Position numbers and translations under genes: made by a program
Shown: positions 44,101 to 52,427 of the stretch, one piece after another
Position numbering within the stretch: the stretch's first letter is position 1
How the letters are laid out: the number at the start of each line of letters is the position of its first letter
Source of the DNA: Streptomyces coacervatus
GTDB taxonomy: Bacteria; Actinomycetota; Actinomycetes; Streptomycetales; Streptomycetaceae
Direction of reading: 5' to 3'
DNA: 64,000 nt
Assembly: GCF_029223485.1 (NCBI RefSeq)
Contig: NZ_JARHTP010000013.1
Span: 279,686 to 343,685 of the forward strand
Notes under the pieces: generated by a model
Told to the model about the DNA's origin: nothing
The model's database searches: none
The model's input: the letters and a program-made list of their open reading frames with translations, nothing else

Positions 44101-45414
44101 ACAGTGGTGGCTTTCGCCACGGCCGACGGACGCACCCTGCTCGCCAGCGGCAGCGACGACCGCACCATCCGCATCTGGAACCCGGCCACCGGCCGCCAGT
44201 CGGCGCCGCCCCTGGAAGGGCACACCGACTGGATCGGCGAGCTGACCGCGTTCCGTGGGCCCGACGGGCGCCCGCTGCTGGCCAGTTGCAGCGACGACGA
44301 GACGATCCGGCTGTGGGACCCGACCACCGGACAGCAGACCACGCCCCCGCTGTACGGCCACTACGACAAGAAGTGGATCGGCGCGATCACATCGTTCACC
44401 GGGCCCGACGGACGGACCCTCCTCGCCACCGGCAGCAACGACCGCACCGTCCGCATCTGGGACCCGACCACGAGCCGGCAGGCCTCCCCGGCGCTACGCA
44501 GCCACGCCCAGGAGGTGGGCGCCGTAACGGCGTTCACCGGGCCCGACGGACGCACGCTCCTCGCCACCGGTGGGGACGACGACACGGCCCGGGTCTGGGA
44601 CGCGGCCACGGGCCGGGAGATCGGCTCCCCGCTGCGCGGAGGCGGAAGCAGCGTGGAAGCGCTCGCGCCGTTCACAGGGCCGGACGGGCAGACCTTTCTG
44701 GCCGTCTGCGGCAGCGACGTGTCCGTGGGGATCTGGGACCTGGCAACCGGACGGCGCAGGACGCCCTCGCTCATGGGCCACACCGGTGCGGTACGGGCGG
44801 TGGCGGCGTTCCGCGCACCGGGCGGCGGGACGCTCCTGGCGACCGGCGGCGACGACCGCACCGTCCGCGTCTGGGATCCGGCCACCGGACAGCAGCTCAC
44901 CGCGCCCCTGTTGGGCCACACCGGCGCCGTGCGCGCGGTCCGGTTCTTCACCGCAGCGGACGGACAAGCCCTTCTCGCCACCGGCGGCAACGACGCCACC
45001 GTGCGCATCTGGGACCCCGCCACCGGCCGGGAGGCACAAGCGCCCCTGCGGGGTCATACGGGACCGGTACGAGCGCTGCTGCCCCTCCTGTCACCGGAGG
45101 GTCAGGCCTTGCTCGTCACGGGCAGCGAGGACCGCACCGCGCGCGTCTGGGACCCGGCCGCCGGACGACAGCTCACAGCGCTGCGGGGCCACACCGGCGC
45201 GGTCCAAACGGTCACGGCCCTCACCGCACCGAGCGGCCGTCCCCTCCTTGCCACCGGCGGTACCGACCGCACCGTCCGCCTGTGGGACCAGGCGACCTGG
45301 ACCGAGCAACTCGTCATCTCCGTGGACCTGGTGGTGCACGGCCTCGCGCCGGCGGGCCCGGATCTGGCGCTGGCCACCGAACAGGGTGTCGCGGTCATCC
45401 GCATCCACCCGTGA
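41113..45414 (+). CDS. Caspase-like peptidase/STAND NTPase/WD40 protein
   Basis: 1433 aa in three parts. Residues 1-230 are a caspase-fold (C14-like) domain with the dyad His91 (YWVGHGASDG) and Cys144 (VIVDACKSRRF). About 280-760 is a STAND/NACHT-type NTPase with Walker A GPAGSGKSALLG near 305 and a Walker B-like LLADALDEAHLP, followed by a helical region (AHRAFIEHFARPAH). About 800-1433 holds thirteen full WD40 repeats and one partial, enough for two seven-bladed propellers. Such proteins sense a trigger through the WD40 region, oligomerise through the NTPase and activate the protease, as in bacterial defence or programmed cell death. The upstream lipase is 14 nt away. Confidence 0.9.
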   Translation: MAAQDPQDADRYDGRPLQFFPVDIGRYDNHPPLPTEPEVEALAALLTPFGAETDAWHTPQESRGPDAINDRLAAWSGGGTGCDTVLYWVGHGASDGAFHALLAHAKSPRPLDTNGISHLEILQHLKKRQSRRHAGWAAVIVDACKSRRFIELMSSQATLDPDVSDFILVASSHDGSASLGAFREILDRLLTVTFRTHDTIGLYALAEQINCSMGDTVAYARTHSRAALRRTRPTVAGRMQAPLDTEAEIEDALAALTADERRHFVEKAAGGELGEQTWYFEGRETERYDVLSWLATTREGLLVVTGPAGSGKSALLGHVLIHTRPELADALSRAGHLVDLPAGTPRATEAFDLAVHLTGVTPQALLDRIVDAVELDPLPSDHPFESQMARLTGRLADRRLRTSPGEGGGRTFTLLADALDEAHLPLVIAEEVLRPLARTPGVRVVVGTRRSTREGPDLPVPDDEDLLDALGVPKGCDHPCDKVLVVRHDHEATIRYIRRRLQTAHARGALTVGQEDIERTVHALGRMEREFLFARLAVHEILHDPTLALDPAPLLDTDHRGLFARAVQRLTTVNPVHHHLLEALALSQGHGLPDRDDIWSTTATALLPAGSELPIAGEDIVRLIDGGAPYLMAATESGQTVYRLAHRAFIEHFARPAHPPDDDRHRRITTSLARRADARLPDEQPNPYVRHHLADHAALGGPAAWRLLDARPRLLDRLDATAVRGSAHLTGLGRFALPPAVAGVVAAYDRLADASDGDRRGLRELATARCTDQSTPPPQTPDPRSTWSLSWARLQRRPLHFPLQGHQGEVVAVTAFAAPDGSTLLASASDDGTVRLWDPATAEQTTASLDSRTGPVRAVTAYTAPGGRTLLATGTDAGTVHLWNPVTADQTAVSPLRGHDGPVQTVAVFTGPDGRTLLATGGDDCTVRVWDPATGHETAPPLTGHTGAVQAVTAFTAPDGRTLLASGGDDETLRVWDPVTGRQTIAPLEGHTGAVQTVVAFATADGRTLLASGSDDRTIRIWNPATGRQSAPPLEGHTDWIGELTAFRGPDGRPLLASCSDDETIRLWDPTTGQQTTPPLYGHYDKKWIGAITSFTGPDGRTLLATGSNDRTVRIWDPTTSRQASPALRSHAQEVGAVTAFTGPDGRTLLATGGDDDTARVWDAATGREIGSPLRGGGSSVEALAPFTGPDGQTFLAVCGSDVSVGIWDLATGRRRTPSLMGHTGAVRAVAAFRAPGGGTLLATGGDDRTVRVWDPATGQQLTAPLLGHTGAVRAVRFFTAADGQALLATGGNDATVRIWDPATGREAQAPLRGHTGPVRALLPLLSPEGQALLVTGSEDRTARVWDPAAGRQLTALRGHTGAVQTVTALTAPSGRPLLATGGTDRTVRLWDQATWTEQLVISVDLVVHGLAPAGPDLALATEQGVAVIRIHP
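43516..45318 (+). repeat. Thirteen tandem ~138-bp WD40-coding repeats
   Basis: Each unit encodes about 46 residues, of the type GHTGAV-AVTAF-APDGRT-LLATGGDD-TVRVWDPATG. Units 3, 4, 5, 10 and 11 are especially alike at DNA level (for example repeated acgggcacaccgg-like and gtctgggaccc-like blocks), which suggests recent amplification or gene conversion. Unit 9 has degenerated at the SDD position (SDVSVGIWD), and unit 7 carries extra residues (YDKKW). Confidence 0.85.
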
Positions 45415-45504
45415 CGGGCGCCCTTTGACGGTCGAGTGACGCCGCCGTGACTCGGGAATCCGGCAGCCGATCCTGTTCGTCTCCGTGCTCTTCCCTCCGG
45501 GCGA

Positions 45505-46372
45505 TTGTGCGCGCCCGGGTGCCTGGCCGCGGCACGACCCGGTTACAGACGATGGGTCGGGCCTGGGCCCAGGTCCGATGTCAGCGTGACCGTCTCGCTG
45601 CGCGGGGCGGGCGTCGACAGGAGCCCCGAGCAGCGACGTGCGGACGCCGAAAAGGCGAAGGCCGTACTCGGGCGGTTCGGGCTCAGAGCCACCGACGAAA
45701 GCAAGCTCCCGCAGGGCAGCCTCGGCATGAGCGGCACGGTCTTGGCCATGAACAAGGCCTTCCAGACCAATCTGGGGGTCTATCACAGCGACCATCAGGG
45801 CGACTTCCGCGGGCGCGAGGGCGAGCTGAAGATCCCGGCCGACCTCGATGAGATCGTGACCGGCGTCTTCGGCCTCGACCAGCGTCGGGTGGCCCGCCGC
45901 GCGGCGTTCTCAGGGACGGGATCGTTCGGATCGCACACCCCGGCCGACCTGGAGAAGCAGTACAACTTCCCCGACGGCGACGGGAAGGGTCAGCACATCG
46001 GCATCGTCGAGTTCGGCGGCGGCTACCCATTTTCGATCAGTTACGGATGGCCCGAGGACGACCCCGACTGGGCGGACGTCGGGATCGCTGAACTTGAGAA
46101 GCGGCTGGCTGCCGCGGCCGGGCTGGGCATCACGGTCTGCGTCTCCTCCGGCGACGACGGCTCGGGGCTCGAAGACAGGAAGGTGGTCCCGGACGTCGCC
46201 GCACTGGCCGGCCCGCCGTGGTACGACTTGATTCTGCAGCGACATCAGCACCGGTCACGACAACGCCTCCTTCCCGCTGCCCGGCGTGGGTTACCCGGTC
46301 CAGAGGGGGTACGACGCCTGCACCGGCCAGGGTGTGCCCCACGGGACCGCGCTACTTGCGGCGCTCCGGTAA
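45505..46372 (+). pseudogene. Decayed sedolisin (S53, kumamolisin-like) peptidase
   Basis: The activation prodomain is present (LPQGSLGMSGTVLAMNKAFQ, then GVFGLDQRRVARR) and the catalytic domain begins (YNFPDGDGKGQHIGIVEFGG). It then skips to ISYGWPEDDPDWADV, then TVCVSSGDDGSG, and straight to KVVPDVAALAGPPWYDL. The normal C-terminus (YDACTGQGVPHGTALLAALR) is found in another frame, ending at TAA 46370. The SGTSA segment with the catalytic Ser is missing. Sedolisins are normally ~500 residues and secreted. It is a pseudogene with deletions and at least one frameshift; its start is uncertain. Confidence 0.8.
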
Positions 46373-47140
46373 AGAGTCTGCGCACTCGGTCCCCCGCCGG
46401 CCGGCCTCATTGGCTCGTCCGCCGCGGGAGTCCTCCACCGCCCCGCGGGTGTCGGCGTCGTGCGAGCCGGCGGGGCCCGCATGCCAGAACTTGTGCAGTT
46501 CCTGCCAGTTGGGCGGTGGCCCGTCGAGGTCGTGCGGCGGGCGGTGCCGGAGGCCCTCGAGCACCACGTCGAGATAGCGAAGGCGTAGTTGCCATGCGCG
46601 CGTCGCGGTTGCGGGGAGCAGGACCTTGAGGTGGACGAGCAGCAGCAGTACGTCCGCCGACACCACGTCGGCGCGCAACGCGCCCTCGTCCTGCGCCCGT
46701 TCCACGATGGCCTCCAGCGCTTCCTGCAACCGGACCACGGCCGCTTCCATGTCGTCCGTGGCCGGCAGGCGGCCGCCGAGCCGCGGCAGCAGGGAGCCCG
46801 TCGGCGTCGTCAGCGCGCGGCTCATGAACTGCACGAGGGCCTGCCAGCCGTCGGGAGCCTCGCCGGCCGCCGTGTGTGCGGCGTCGGTGAGATGGTCCAC
46901 GGCGCTCAGGCAGGTGTGCTGCGCGAGTTCCTCCTTGCAGGTGTAGCGGCGGTAGACGGTGCCCATGCCCACATCTGCTCGTCGGGCGATGTCCGACACC
47001 GAGGCCTTCCACCCCAGCTCCGCGAAGGCGTCACGGGCGGCGCTCAGCAGCCGGGTGTCGTTGCGCCGCGCTTCTCGTCGGCGTCCGGGGCCGGGCCCCA
47101 TGAGCGCCTTGTTCTGGGGGAGTTCGGGTGATGAGGTCAT
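46352..47140 (-). CDS. TetR-family regulator
   Basis: 262 aa. The HTH reads LLSAARDAFAELGWKASVSD, then IARRADVGMGTVYRRYTCKE, the AcrR-like GTVYRRY type. The C-terminal domain is of the TetR_C class with LTTPTGSLLPRLGGRLPATD. The last ~50 residues are a low-complexity polar tail (GSHDADTRGAVEDSRGGRAN), and its end overlaps the sedolisin remnant on the other strand, so the tail may be an extension caused by that decay. It is upstream of, and in the same direction as, the MBL gene at 47190. The ligand is unknown. Confidence 0.85.
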   Translation of the reverse strand: MTSSPELPQNKALMGPGPGRRREARRNDTRLLSAARDAFAELGWKASVSDIARRADVGMGTVYRRYTCKEELAQHTCLSAVDHLTDAAHTAAGEAPDGWQALVQFMSRALTTPTGSLLPRLGGRLPATDDMEAAVVRLQEALEAIVERAQDEGALRADVVSADVLLLLVHLKVLLPATATRAWQLRLRYLDVVLEGLRHRPPHDLDGPPPNWQELHKFWHAGPAGSHDADTRGAVEDSRGGRANEAGRRGTECADSLPERRK

Positions 47141-47189
47141 CGGGATTCCCGGGATTCCGTAAGTTGTTGGGTGGCTTCTGCGTCCGCGG

Positions 47190-48113
47190 TCAGGCGCTGC
47201 AGTGGGGAAGGCTTCCGTGCAGCGCGACGATGTCCTCGAACGCTGCAGGTACGTCCAACGGGGCGGCCGGCTCAGCGCCGCGCAGCTCGGCGTAGGCGCG
47301 TACCAGGTTTCCCACCAGCCGTTCGCTGTCGAGGAGTTGGCCGTACGGACCGGGGCCCGAGGCCCGCGCCAGGTCCAGCGGGGGCAGTCCCTCGGCCATA
47401 CCCGTGCGGGCCAGCTCGTCGACCCAGCGCAGATAGTCGGCGTTCGCGTCGAGCAGCTCCGGTCCGCCCGGCGGGCCGTGACCGGGGACGACGTGCAGGG
47501 GCTCCAGCCTGCGCAGTTGGTCCAGCACGCGGAGCGATCCGCTCAGTGAGCCCATCAGCACGAAGGGGGTCGCGCCGGAGAACACGAGGTCTCCGGCGAA
47601 CAGCACCCTCTGGTCCGGCAGCCACACGACGGTGTCGCCCGCCGTGTGCCCGGGGCCGGCATGCAGGAGCTCCACCCGCACCCCGAGGTCCGGCAGCGAC
47701 AAGCGGTCCCGGTAGGTCACCTTCGGCAGGGTCGGTTCGACATGACCCCAGTGCACCTGCGGCCACAGGTCCCGCAGGGCCAGTCCGTACTCGGCCATCT
47801 CGGCCGCCGCCCGTTCGTGGGCCACGATGGTGGCGCTCTCCGCGAAGAGGTGGTTGCCGAAGGTGTGGTCGCCATGGCTGTGGGTGTTGACCAGCGTGCC
47901 GACGGGACGCGCGCTGAGGGTGTGCACCGTCTCCCGCAGGACCAGTGCCCGCGCCTGGGTGGCCGCGGTGTCGATGAGCAAGGTGCCCTCGGTGCCGATC
48001 ACGATGCCCGCGTTGTTCAGACACCAGCCGCCGTCGGGTTGGACATAGGCGTGTACGCCTTCCGCGAGCTGCTCGACCTCATAGGTGATGGGACTGTTCG
48101 GCGTGGCCTCCAT
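47190..48113 (-). CDS. MBL-fold hydrolase/cyclase candidate at the polyketide cluster edge
   Basis: 307 aa from ATG 48113. The motifs are THSHGDHTFGN (the HxHxDH site), AGPGHTAGDTVVW, FAGDLVF and VVPGHGPPGG, the full set of MBL metal ligands. The frame is open upstream but the sequence there is low in G+C and not protein-like. Some aromatic polyketide clusters use MBL-type enzymes for a late ring closure (ActIV type), and this gene lies at the cluster border, so a cyclase or thioesterase role is possible. General hydrolase activity is as likely. Confidence 0.8.
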   Translation of the reverse strand: MEATPNSPITYEVEQLAEGVHAYVQPDGGWCLNNAGIVIGTEGTLLIDTAATQARALVLRETVHTLSARPVGTLVNTHSHGDHTFGNHLFAESATIVAHERAAAEMAEYGLALRDLWPQVHWGHVEPTLPKVTYRDRLSLPDLGVRVELLHAGPGHTAGDTVVWLPDQRVLFAGDLVFSGATPFVLMGSLSGSLRVLDQLRRLEPLHVVPGHGPPGGPELLDANADYLRWVDELARTGMAEGLPPLDLARASGPGPYGQLLDSERLVGNLVRAYAELRGAEPAAPLDVPAAFEDIVALHGSLPHCSA

Positions 48114-48375
48114 ATCCTCACCGAACCCGACCTCACCACAGAATCGGTCAAGACTGCACGGCAGACGGTTTCGGTCATGAAATTCAGCCAAACGGAACAT
48201 GTCATTTCGATTTTTACTGTCCATTAACGGGTCACTGCATTCACGGCGGAGCAAAACCATCCGAAAGACCTTGACGTACCGCCCGGTAGCGCTTGTAGCA
48301 TCGGAGACGCGATTCATTCCGTAGCGTGGTGAAAAAATCAAACTGCGGCTCTGTGTAAATTTCAACGGGGGTGGA
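48114..48375. other. Low-G+C divergent promoter before SARP gene
   Basis: This 262-nt interval is markedly A/T-richer than anything nearby (for example TCATTTCGATTTTTACTG around 48200). It separates the MBL gene from the first SARP gene. It is probably a promoter region for both. No clear operator repeat was found. Confidence 0.5.
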
Positions 48376-49209
48376 ATGGACATAGGAATTCTGGGTCCCT
48401 TGGTGGTCAGGTCGGACGGCGGCGAAGCCGCGCCCTCCGCACCCAAGCCACGGCAGCTGCTGGCCCTGCTGGCGGCCCGCGCGGACGAAGTGATCTCGGT
48501 GGACCTGTTGATCGACGAGCTGTGGGAGAGCCGTCCGCCGTCCAGCGCGGTGACCACTGTGCAGACGTACATCGGGCAGCTGCGCCGCTCACTCGCACGG
48601 GCTCTGCGCATCGGCCCGGCCGAAGCGGCCGCGGACGTACTGCAGTTCACCGGTTGGGGCTACCGGCTGGCGGCCGGCGAAGGAAGCCACGACGCACACG
48701 CCTTTCTGCGCTGTGCCGAGCTGGGGCGCGAGGCGCTGGCGCGCGGGGCCAACGACCAGGCGTCGGTGCTGCTGCACCGCGCCCTGCGGATCTGGCGCGG
48801 TCCGGCACTGGCCGGCGTACGACTGGGACCGTATCTGCTCGCACACCGCACGCATCTGGAGGAACAGCGCCTGACGGCGGTCGAGCAGCGCGTGGAATCG
48901 GATCTCCGGCTCGGCCATCACCATGAATTGATCGGCGAGCTCTCCGGTCTCGTACTGCAATATCCACTGCACGAGAACCTGCATTCCCTATTCATGACTT
49001 CGCTGTACCGCGCGGGGCGCCCCGCACAGGCGCTCGACGTTTTCCAAAAGATCCGGAATTCTCTCCGGGAAGAGCTGGGAATAGAACCGTCACCGCGTAT
49101 TCGCCAGGTGCAGCAGGCCGTCCTGGCGGCCGATCCCCGGCTGGAGGCGGAATGCCGTTCGCGGCTGTTCCGGCTGGAACTGGATCTGCCGTCGGCGCAC
49201 TCCGCCTGA
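48376..49209 (+). CDS. SARP-family pathway activator (AfsR/DnrI type), copy 1
   Basis: 277 aa. An OmpR-like winged helix occupies residues 1-95 (MDIGILGPLVVRSDGGEAAP, then SAPKPRQLLALLAARADEVI, VTTVQTYIGQLRRSL). The bacterial transcriptional activator (BTA) domain follows to ~250 (AHAFLRCAELGREALARGAN; YPLHENLHSLFMTSLYRAGR). There is no NTPase or TPR extension, so it is a small SARP. SARPs bind 11-bp-spaced heptamers and switch on antibiotic clusters; such an array exists at 56035-56085. GGGGGTGG precedes the ATG by 1 nt. A second SARP at 50054 is very similar. Confidence 0.93.
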   Translation: MDIGILGPLVVRSDGGEAAPSAPKPRQLLALLAARADEVISVDLLIDELWESRPPSSAVTTVQTYIGQLRRSLARALRIGPAEAAADVLQFTGWGYRLAAGEGSHDAHAFLRCAELGREALARGANDQASVLLHRALRIWRGPALAGVRLGPYLLAHRTHLEEQRLTAVEQRVESDLRLGHHHELIGELSGLVLQYPLHENLHSLFMTSLYRAGRPAQALDVFQKIRNSLREELGIEPSPRIRQVQQAVLAADPRLEAECRSRLFRLELDLPSAHSA

Positions 49210-49219
49210 GGGCGGTCGT

Positions 49220-49990
49220 TCAGTCCATTCCGCGCCGGCCGGGCGTCCAGAAGGGTTTGACGAGGACGGAACGCCGGGGCCAGCCACGCTCGCCCACGAG
49301 GTGCTGCCGTACGGCCTGGCAGGTGCGGGCCTCCCCGGCCAGGTACGCGATGCCGGGCTCGGCGGGCAGGTCGAGCTCCCGTACGGCCGCGACCAGCGAC
49401 GCGGACCGGGCGGCCGGGGTATTCCCGCGAAAGCACCACTGCAGTTCCTCGGAGCGCGGCAGCGGCAACCGGTCCTGCGGACCGGCGACTTCGACGACCC
49501 CGTGGACCGGGGCGTCCTCGGGCAGTGCGCGCAGCATCGCGCCGAAGGCCACCGAGGCGGTCTCCTCCCCGGCGAAGAGATGATGGGCGGCCGAACGGTC
49601 GGGGACGAACCTGCCCTCGGGCCCCCGGAAGGAGACCTCGTCCCCCACCCGCAGGGAGCGGGCCCAGCGGGCGCCGGGACCGTCACCATGGTCGAGGGGG
49701 CACAGCTCCAGCCCTTCCCCGTCGTACGACCACACCGAGTAGGTGCGCAGCACATCGCGCAGCATCCCCGCCCACACCGGTGCCCCCAAGTCCTTGGCGT
49801 GCACGCGCACATGCTGCCCCGGTGTCCAGTCCAGGTCGCGGACGGCCGGGCCGGAGACGCGGATCCTGCGGACGCGGGGGGTGAGTTGTTCAATGTGCTC
49901 GACGCGCCCGCGGGTGAAGAAGAGGCCGAGCAGGGGGTCGAAGAGAAGATCGGCCGGGCGGCGCCGGCCGGCAGTCGATTCGGTGGGCAT
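49220..49990 (-). CDS. Siderophore-interacting FAD-binding protein (ViuB-like)
   Basis: 256 aa of the ferric-siderophore-reductase fold. An FAD domain carries VRRIRVSGPAVRDLDWTPGQ, then TYSVWSYDGEGLELCPLDHG. The C-terminal NAD(P)H-like domain has HHLFAGEETASVAFGAMLRA, then AYLAGEARTCQAVRQHLVGE, the ERGWPRRS site and the WTPGRRG end. Members reduce siderophore-bound iron, but homologues in type II polyketide clusters act as reductases of quinone intermediates. It lies head-to-head in a minus-strand run with the second SARP. Its 3' end abuts the end of SARP 1 with a 10-nt gap. Confidence 0.85.
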   Translation of the reverse strand: MPTESTAGRRRPADLLFDPLLGLFFTRGRVEHIEQLTPRVRRIRVSGPAVRDLDWTPGQHVRVHAKDLGAPVWAGMLRDVLRTYSVWSYDGEGLELCPLDHGDGPGARWARSLRVGDEVSFRGPEGRFVPDRSAAHHLFAGEETASVAFGAMLRALPEDAPVHGVVEVAGPQDRLPLPRSEELQWCFRGNTPAARSASLVAAVRELDLPAEPGIAYLAGEARTCQAVRQHLVGERGWPRRSVLVKPFWTPGRRGMD

Positions 49991-50053
49991 CTGCTGACTC
50001 CTGGCTGGTCACGGGCTGCGGGCGGACAGGGGGTCATGAGCTGCGTACGGCGG

Positions 50054-50821
50054 TCATGAGCTGGTGAGGATGGCTTCCTGCAGGCTGCGTACGCGGGGCG
50101 AGGGGTCGATGCCCAGCTGTTCGCGAAGGTTCTCGCGCAGCGCTGCGAACGCCCCGAGGGCCTGGTCGGCGCGCCCGTCGCGGTACAGCGCGATGATCAG
50201 GAGGGAGTGCAGGTTCTCGTGCAGGGGATAGCGCACCGTCAACTCGGTGAGTTCCCCGATCAGTTGACGGTGCCGGCCGAGGCGAAGGTCCGCCTCCGCC
50301 CGCTGTTCCACGACGCCCAGCCGGAGCTCCTCCAGCGTGGTGCGGTGGGCCAGCAGATGCGGGCCGATCCGCACGTCCGCCAGCGCGGGGCCGCGCCACA
50401 GCCGTAGAGCGCCGTGCAGGTGCAGGGAGGCCCGGCTGTGGTCGCCGTCCAGCAGGGCGCGCCGGCCCAGCTCGGCCTGGCGCACGAACACGGCGGCGTC
50501 GACCCGGTCGGGGTCGACGAGCAGGCGGTATCCCCAGCCGGCGAACGGCAGGACGTCTCCCGCCGGGTCGGCGGTTCCGGTGGCATGGGTGCGGGCGAGC
50601 GACTGGCGCAGCTGGACGATGTAGGTGCGTACGGCGGTCAGCGCGCTGCGGGGCGGTGTGTTCTCCCACAGTTCGTCCACCAGGACATCCACGGGCACCA
50701 CCGTGCCCGCGCGGGCCACCAGCAGGGCGAGCAGTTGTCTGGGCTTGGGTGCGGTGGGCACGGCCGGCCGCTGTCCACCGCGTGCGCGCACTGTCAGAGG
50801 GCCGAGAATTCCGATGTCCAC
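50054..50821 (-). CDS. SARP-family pathway activator, copy 2
   Basis: 255 aa, same layout as the gene at 48376: winged helix (MDIGILGPLTVRARGGQRPA, then APKPRQLLALLVARAGTVVP) and BTA domain (YPLHENLHSLLIIALYRDGR). Identity to copy 1 is high enough for a duplication, but the genes face opposite ways around the siderophore-interacting gene. Upstream on this strand is the FAD oxidoreductase (50865), with 43 nt between, so it may belong to a long minus-strand operon. It is probably another activator of this cluster. Confidence 0.92.
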   Translation of the reverse strand: MDIGILGPLTVRARGGQRPAVPTAPKPRQLLALLVARAGTVVPVDVLVDELWENTPPRSALTAVRTYIVQLRQSLARTHATGTADPAGDVLPFAGWGYRLLVDPDRVDAAVFVRQAELGRRALLDGDHSRASLHLHGALRLWRGPALADVRIGPHLLAHRTTLEELRLGVVEQRAEADLRLGRHRQLIGELTELTVRYPLHENLHSLLIIALYRDGRADQALGAFAALRENLREQLGIDPSPRVRSLQEAILTSS

Positions 50822-50864
50822 GCCGCTCGCCTCCGTGCGGGGATCCCCCGCGGGTTGTGAGGGG

Positions 50865-52427
50865 TCACGTACAGGTCATCACCGCGGCGATGTCGAGCCC
50901 GAGGTCGCGCAGGACGGCCTGGGCACCGGCCCGTGCTCCGCCCGTGACCCCGGAACCGGGGTGGGTGGAGGGCCCCACGAGGTAGAAGCCCTCCGCGGGC
51001 AGCCGGTAGCCCATGTTGGGCAGGGGACGATAGCCCATGAACTGGAAGAGCTGCGAGCCGAAGTGGCCCGGATCGCCGCTCGGCCAGGCGGAGTTGAAGC
51101 GCTCGCCGTCCACCGGGCTCTCCACCGTCCGGCCGAGCACGTTCTGGGCGCTCATGTTGGTGGTGAGGCCGCAGAACGTCTCGAAGACCTGGTCGAAGAT
51201 CTCTTCCTTGCGGTCGTCCCAGCGTCCCGCGTCCAGTTCGAGGGGTGCGTAGCACAGCAGGTAGAGCGTGTGCCGTCCGGCGGGCGCCCGGGTGGGGTCC
51301 CAGGCGCTCGCCACCGAGATGCTCGGGATGCCGGTGGCGGGCACGCCGTACTTGAGGCCGTCGAAGGTCCGCATCAGTTCGGGCAGGGGTACGGCCGTCT
51401 CCTGGAAGCCCGCGCCGCCCACCTCGGGTCCCGACTTGAAGACCGGTGCCTCGCTCAGCGCCAAATGCCCGGTCAGCAGGCCGAATCCGGCGGGCTTGAT
51501 GCGCCGTACCTTGTGCTCCCAGTCGGGTCCGAAGCGGTGGTCGACCATGCCCGGCAGCTGTTTGATGTTCAGGTCGGCCACCACGGCGCGCCGCGCCTCC
51601 ACCCGCTCCCCCGAGGCCAGGACGACACCGGTCGCCCGGTCGCCGGTGAAGGTGAACCGCTCCACCGGGGCGCTGGTGCGGAGTGTTCCTCCCTGTTCCT
51701 GAAGGGCCCTGACCAGCGCCGTGGTGAGCGATCCGGATCCGCCGACGGCGTAGCCGAGCCCGTAGCGGTGGATGACCGGCACCATCATGAGCAGGAAGGC
51801 CCCGGTGCCGCCCTCCTCCGGGGCGGCCAGGATCTCCGACACCCAACGGACCAGTGCCGCACGGACCTTGGGGTGCTCGAACCACTCGTTGACGACGTCG
51901 AGATAGCTCATCAGCAGCATGCGCAGCAGTTCCTGGCCGCCCTCGGTCCGGTCCAGCCCGGCGAAGAACTCGCCCAGCGGGGGCGGCGGTTGGAACAGGC
52001 CGGTCATCAGGGTGTCCAGCAGCTGGTCGGTGAAGGCGTGGAAGCGCAGATAGTTGTCCGCGTCCCGTGGCGAGATCCGGGCGATCGTGTCCGCCGTCCG
52101 GTTCACGTCCCGGTAGAAAGCGATGTGGTCGCCGTCGGGGAAGGTGACGGCGATGCTCGGGTCGGGGAAGACATATCCGAGGCCGTGCCGGGAGAGCAGG
52201 CCCAGTTCGTCCTCGCGCAGCAGCGGGTTGCCCTGGATGAAGATGTGCGCGATGGCGTGCAGGTCGTGGTGGAATCCCGGGAGGGTCGCCTCCCGGGTGA
52301 CCACGCCGCCTCCGGCGTACTCCTTCGCCTCCAGGACCACCACGTCCAGGCCGGCCTTGGCCAGGTAGGCGGCCGCGGTCAGCCCGTTGTGCCCGCCGCC
52401 GACGACGACCACGTCATGCTGCGTCAT
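50865..52427 (-). CDS. FAD-dependent oxidoreductase, phytoene desaturase-like
   Basis: 520 aa. The N-terminal FAD motif is VVVVGGGHNGLTAAAYLAKA (residues 6-25), followed by VVLEAKEYAGGGVVTRE. The C-terminal FAD motif is NMGYRLPAEGFYLVGPSTHP, then GSGVTGGARAG. This is the CrtI/carotenoid-desaturase group, whose bacterial relatives also oxidise polyketide and retinoid-like compounds. Its start overlaps the end of the SDR gene upstream by 14 nt, so they form an operon. A tailoring oxidation or dehydrogenation in the polyketide pathway is inferred. Confidence 0.87.
   Translation of the reverse strand: MTQHDVVVVGGGHNGLTAAAYLAKAGLDVVVLEAKEYAGGGVVTREATLPGFHHDLHAIAHIFIQGNPLLREDELGLLSRHGLGYVFPDPSIAVTFPDGDHIAFYRDVNRTADTIARISPRDADNYLRFHAFTDQLLDTLMTGLFQPPPPLGEFFAGLDRTEGGQELLRMLLMSYLDVVNEWFEHPKVRAALVRWVSEILAAPEEGGTGAFLLMMVPVIHRYGLGYAVGGSGSLTTALVRALQEQGGTLRTSAPVERFTFTGDRATGVVLASGERVEARRAVVADLNIKQLPGMVDHRFGPDWEHKVRRIKPAGFGLLTGHLALSEAPVFKSGPEVGGAGFQETAVPLPELMRTFDGLKYGVPATGIPSISVASAWDPTRAPAGRHTLYLLCYAPLELDAGRWDDRKEEIFDQVFETFCGLTTNMSAQNVLGRTVESPVDGERFNSAWPSGDPGHFGSQLFQFMGYRPLPNMGYRLPAEGFYLVGPSTHPGSGVTGGARAGAQAVLRDLGLDIAAVMTCT

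Noticed and set aside
43516..45318. Regular repeats as a CRISPR array
   Set aside because: The units are coding, in frame and encode WD40 blades; there are no spacers.
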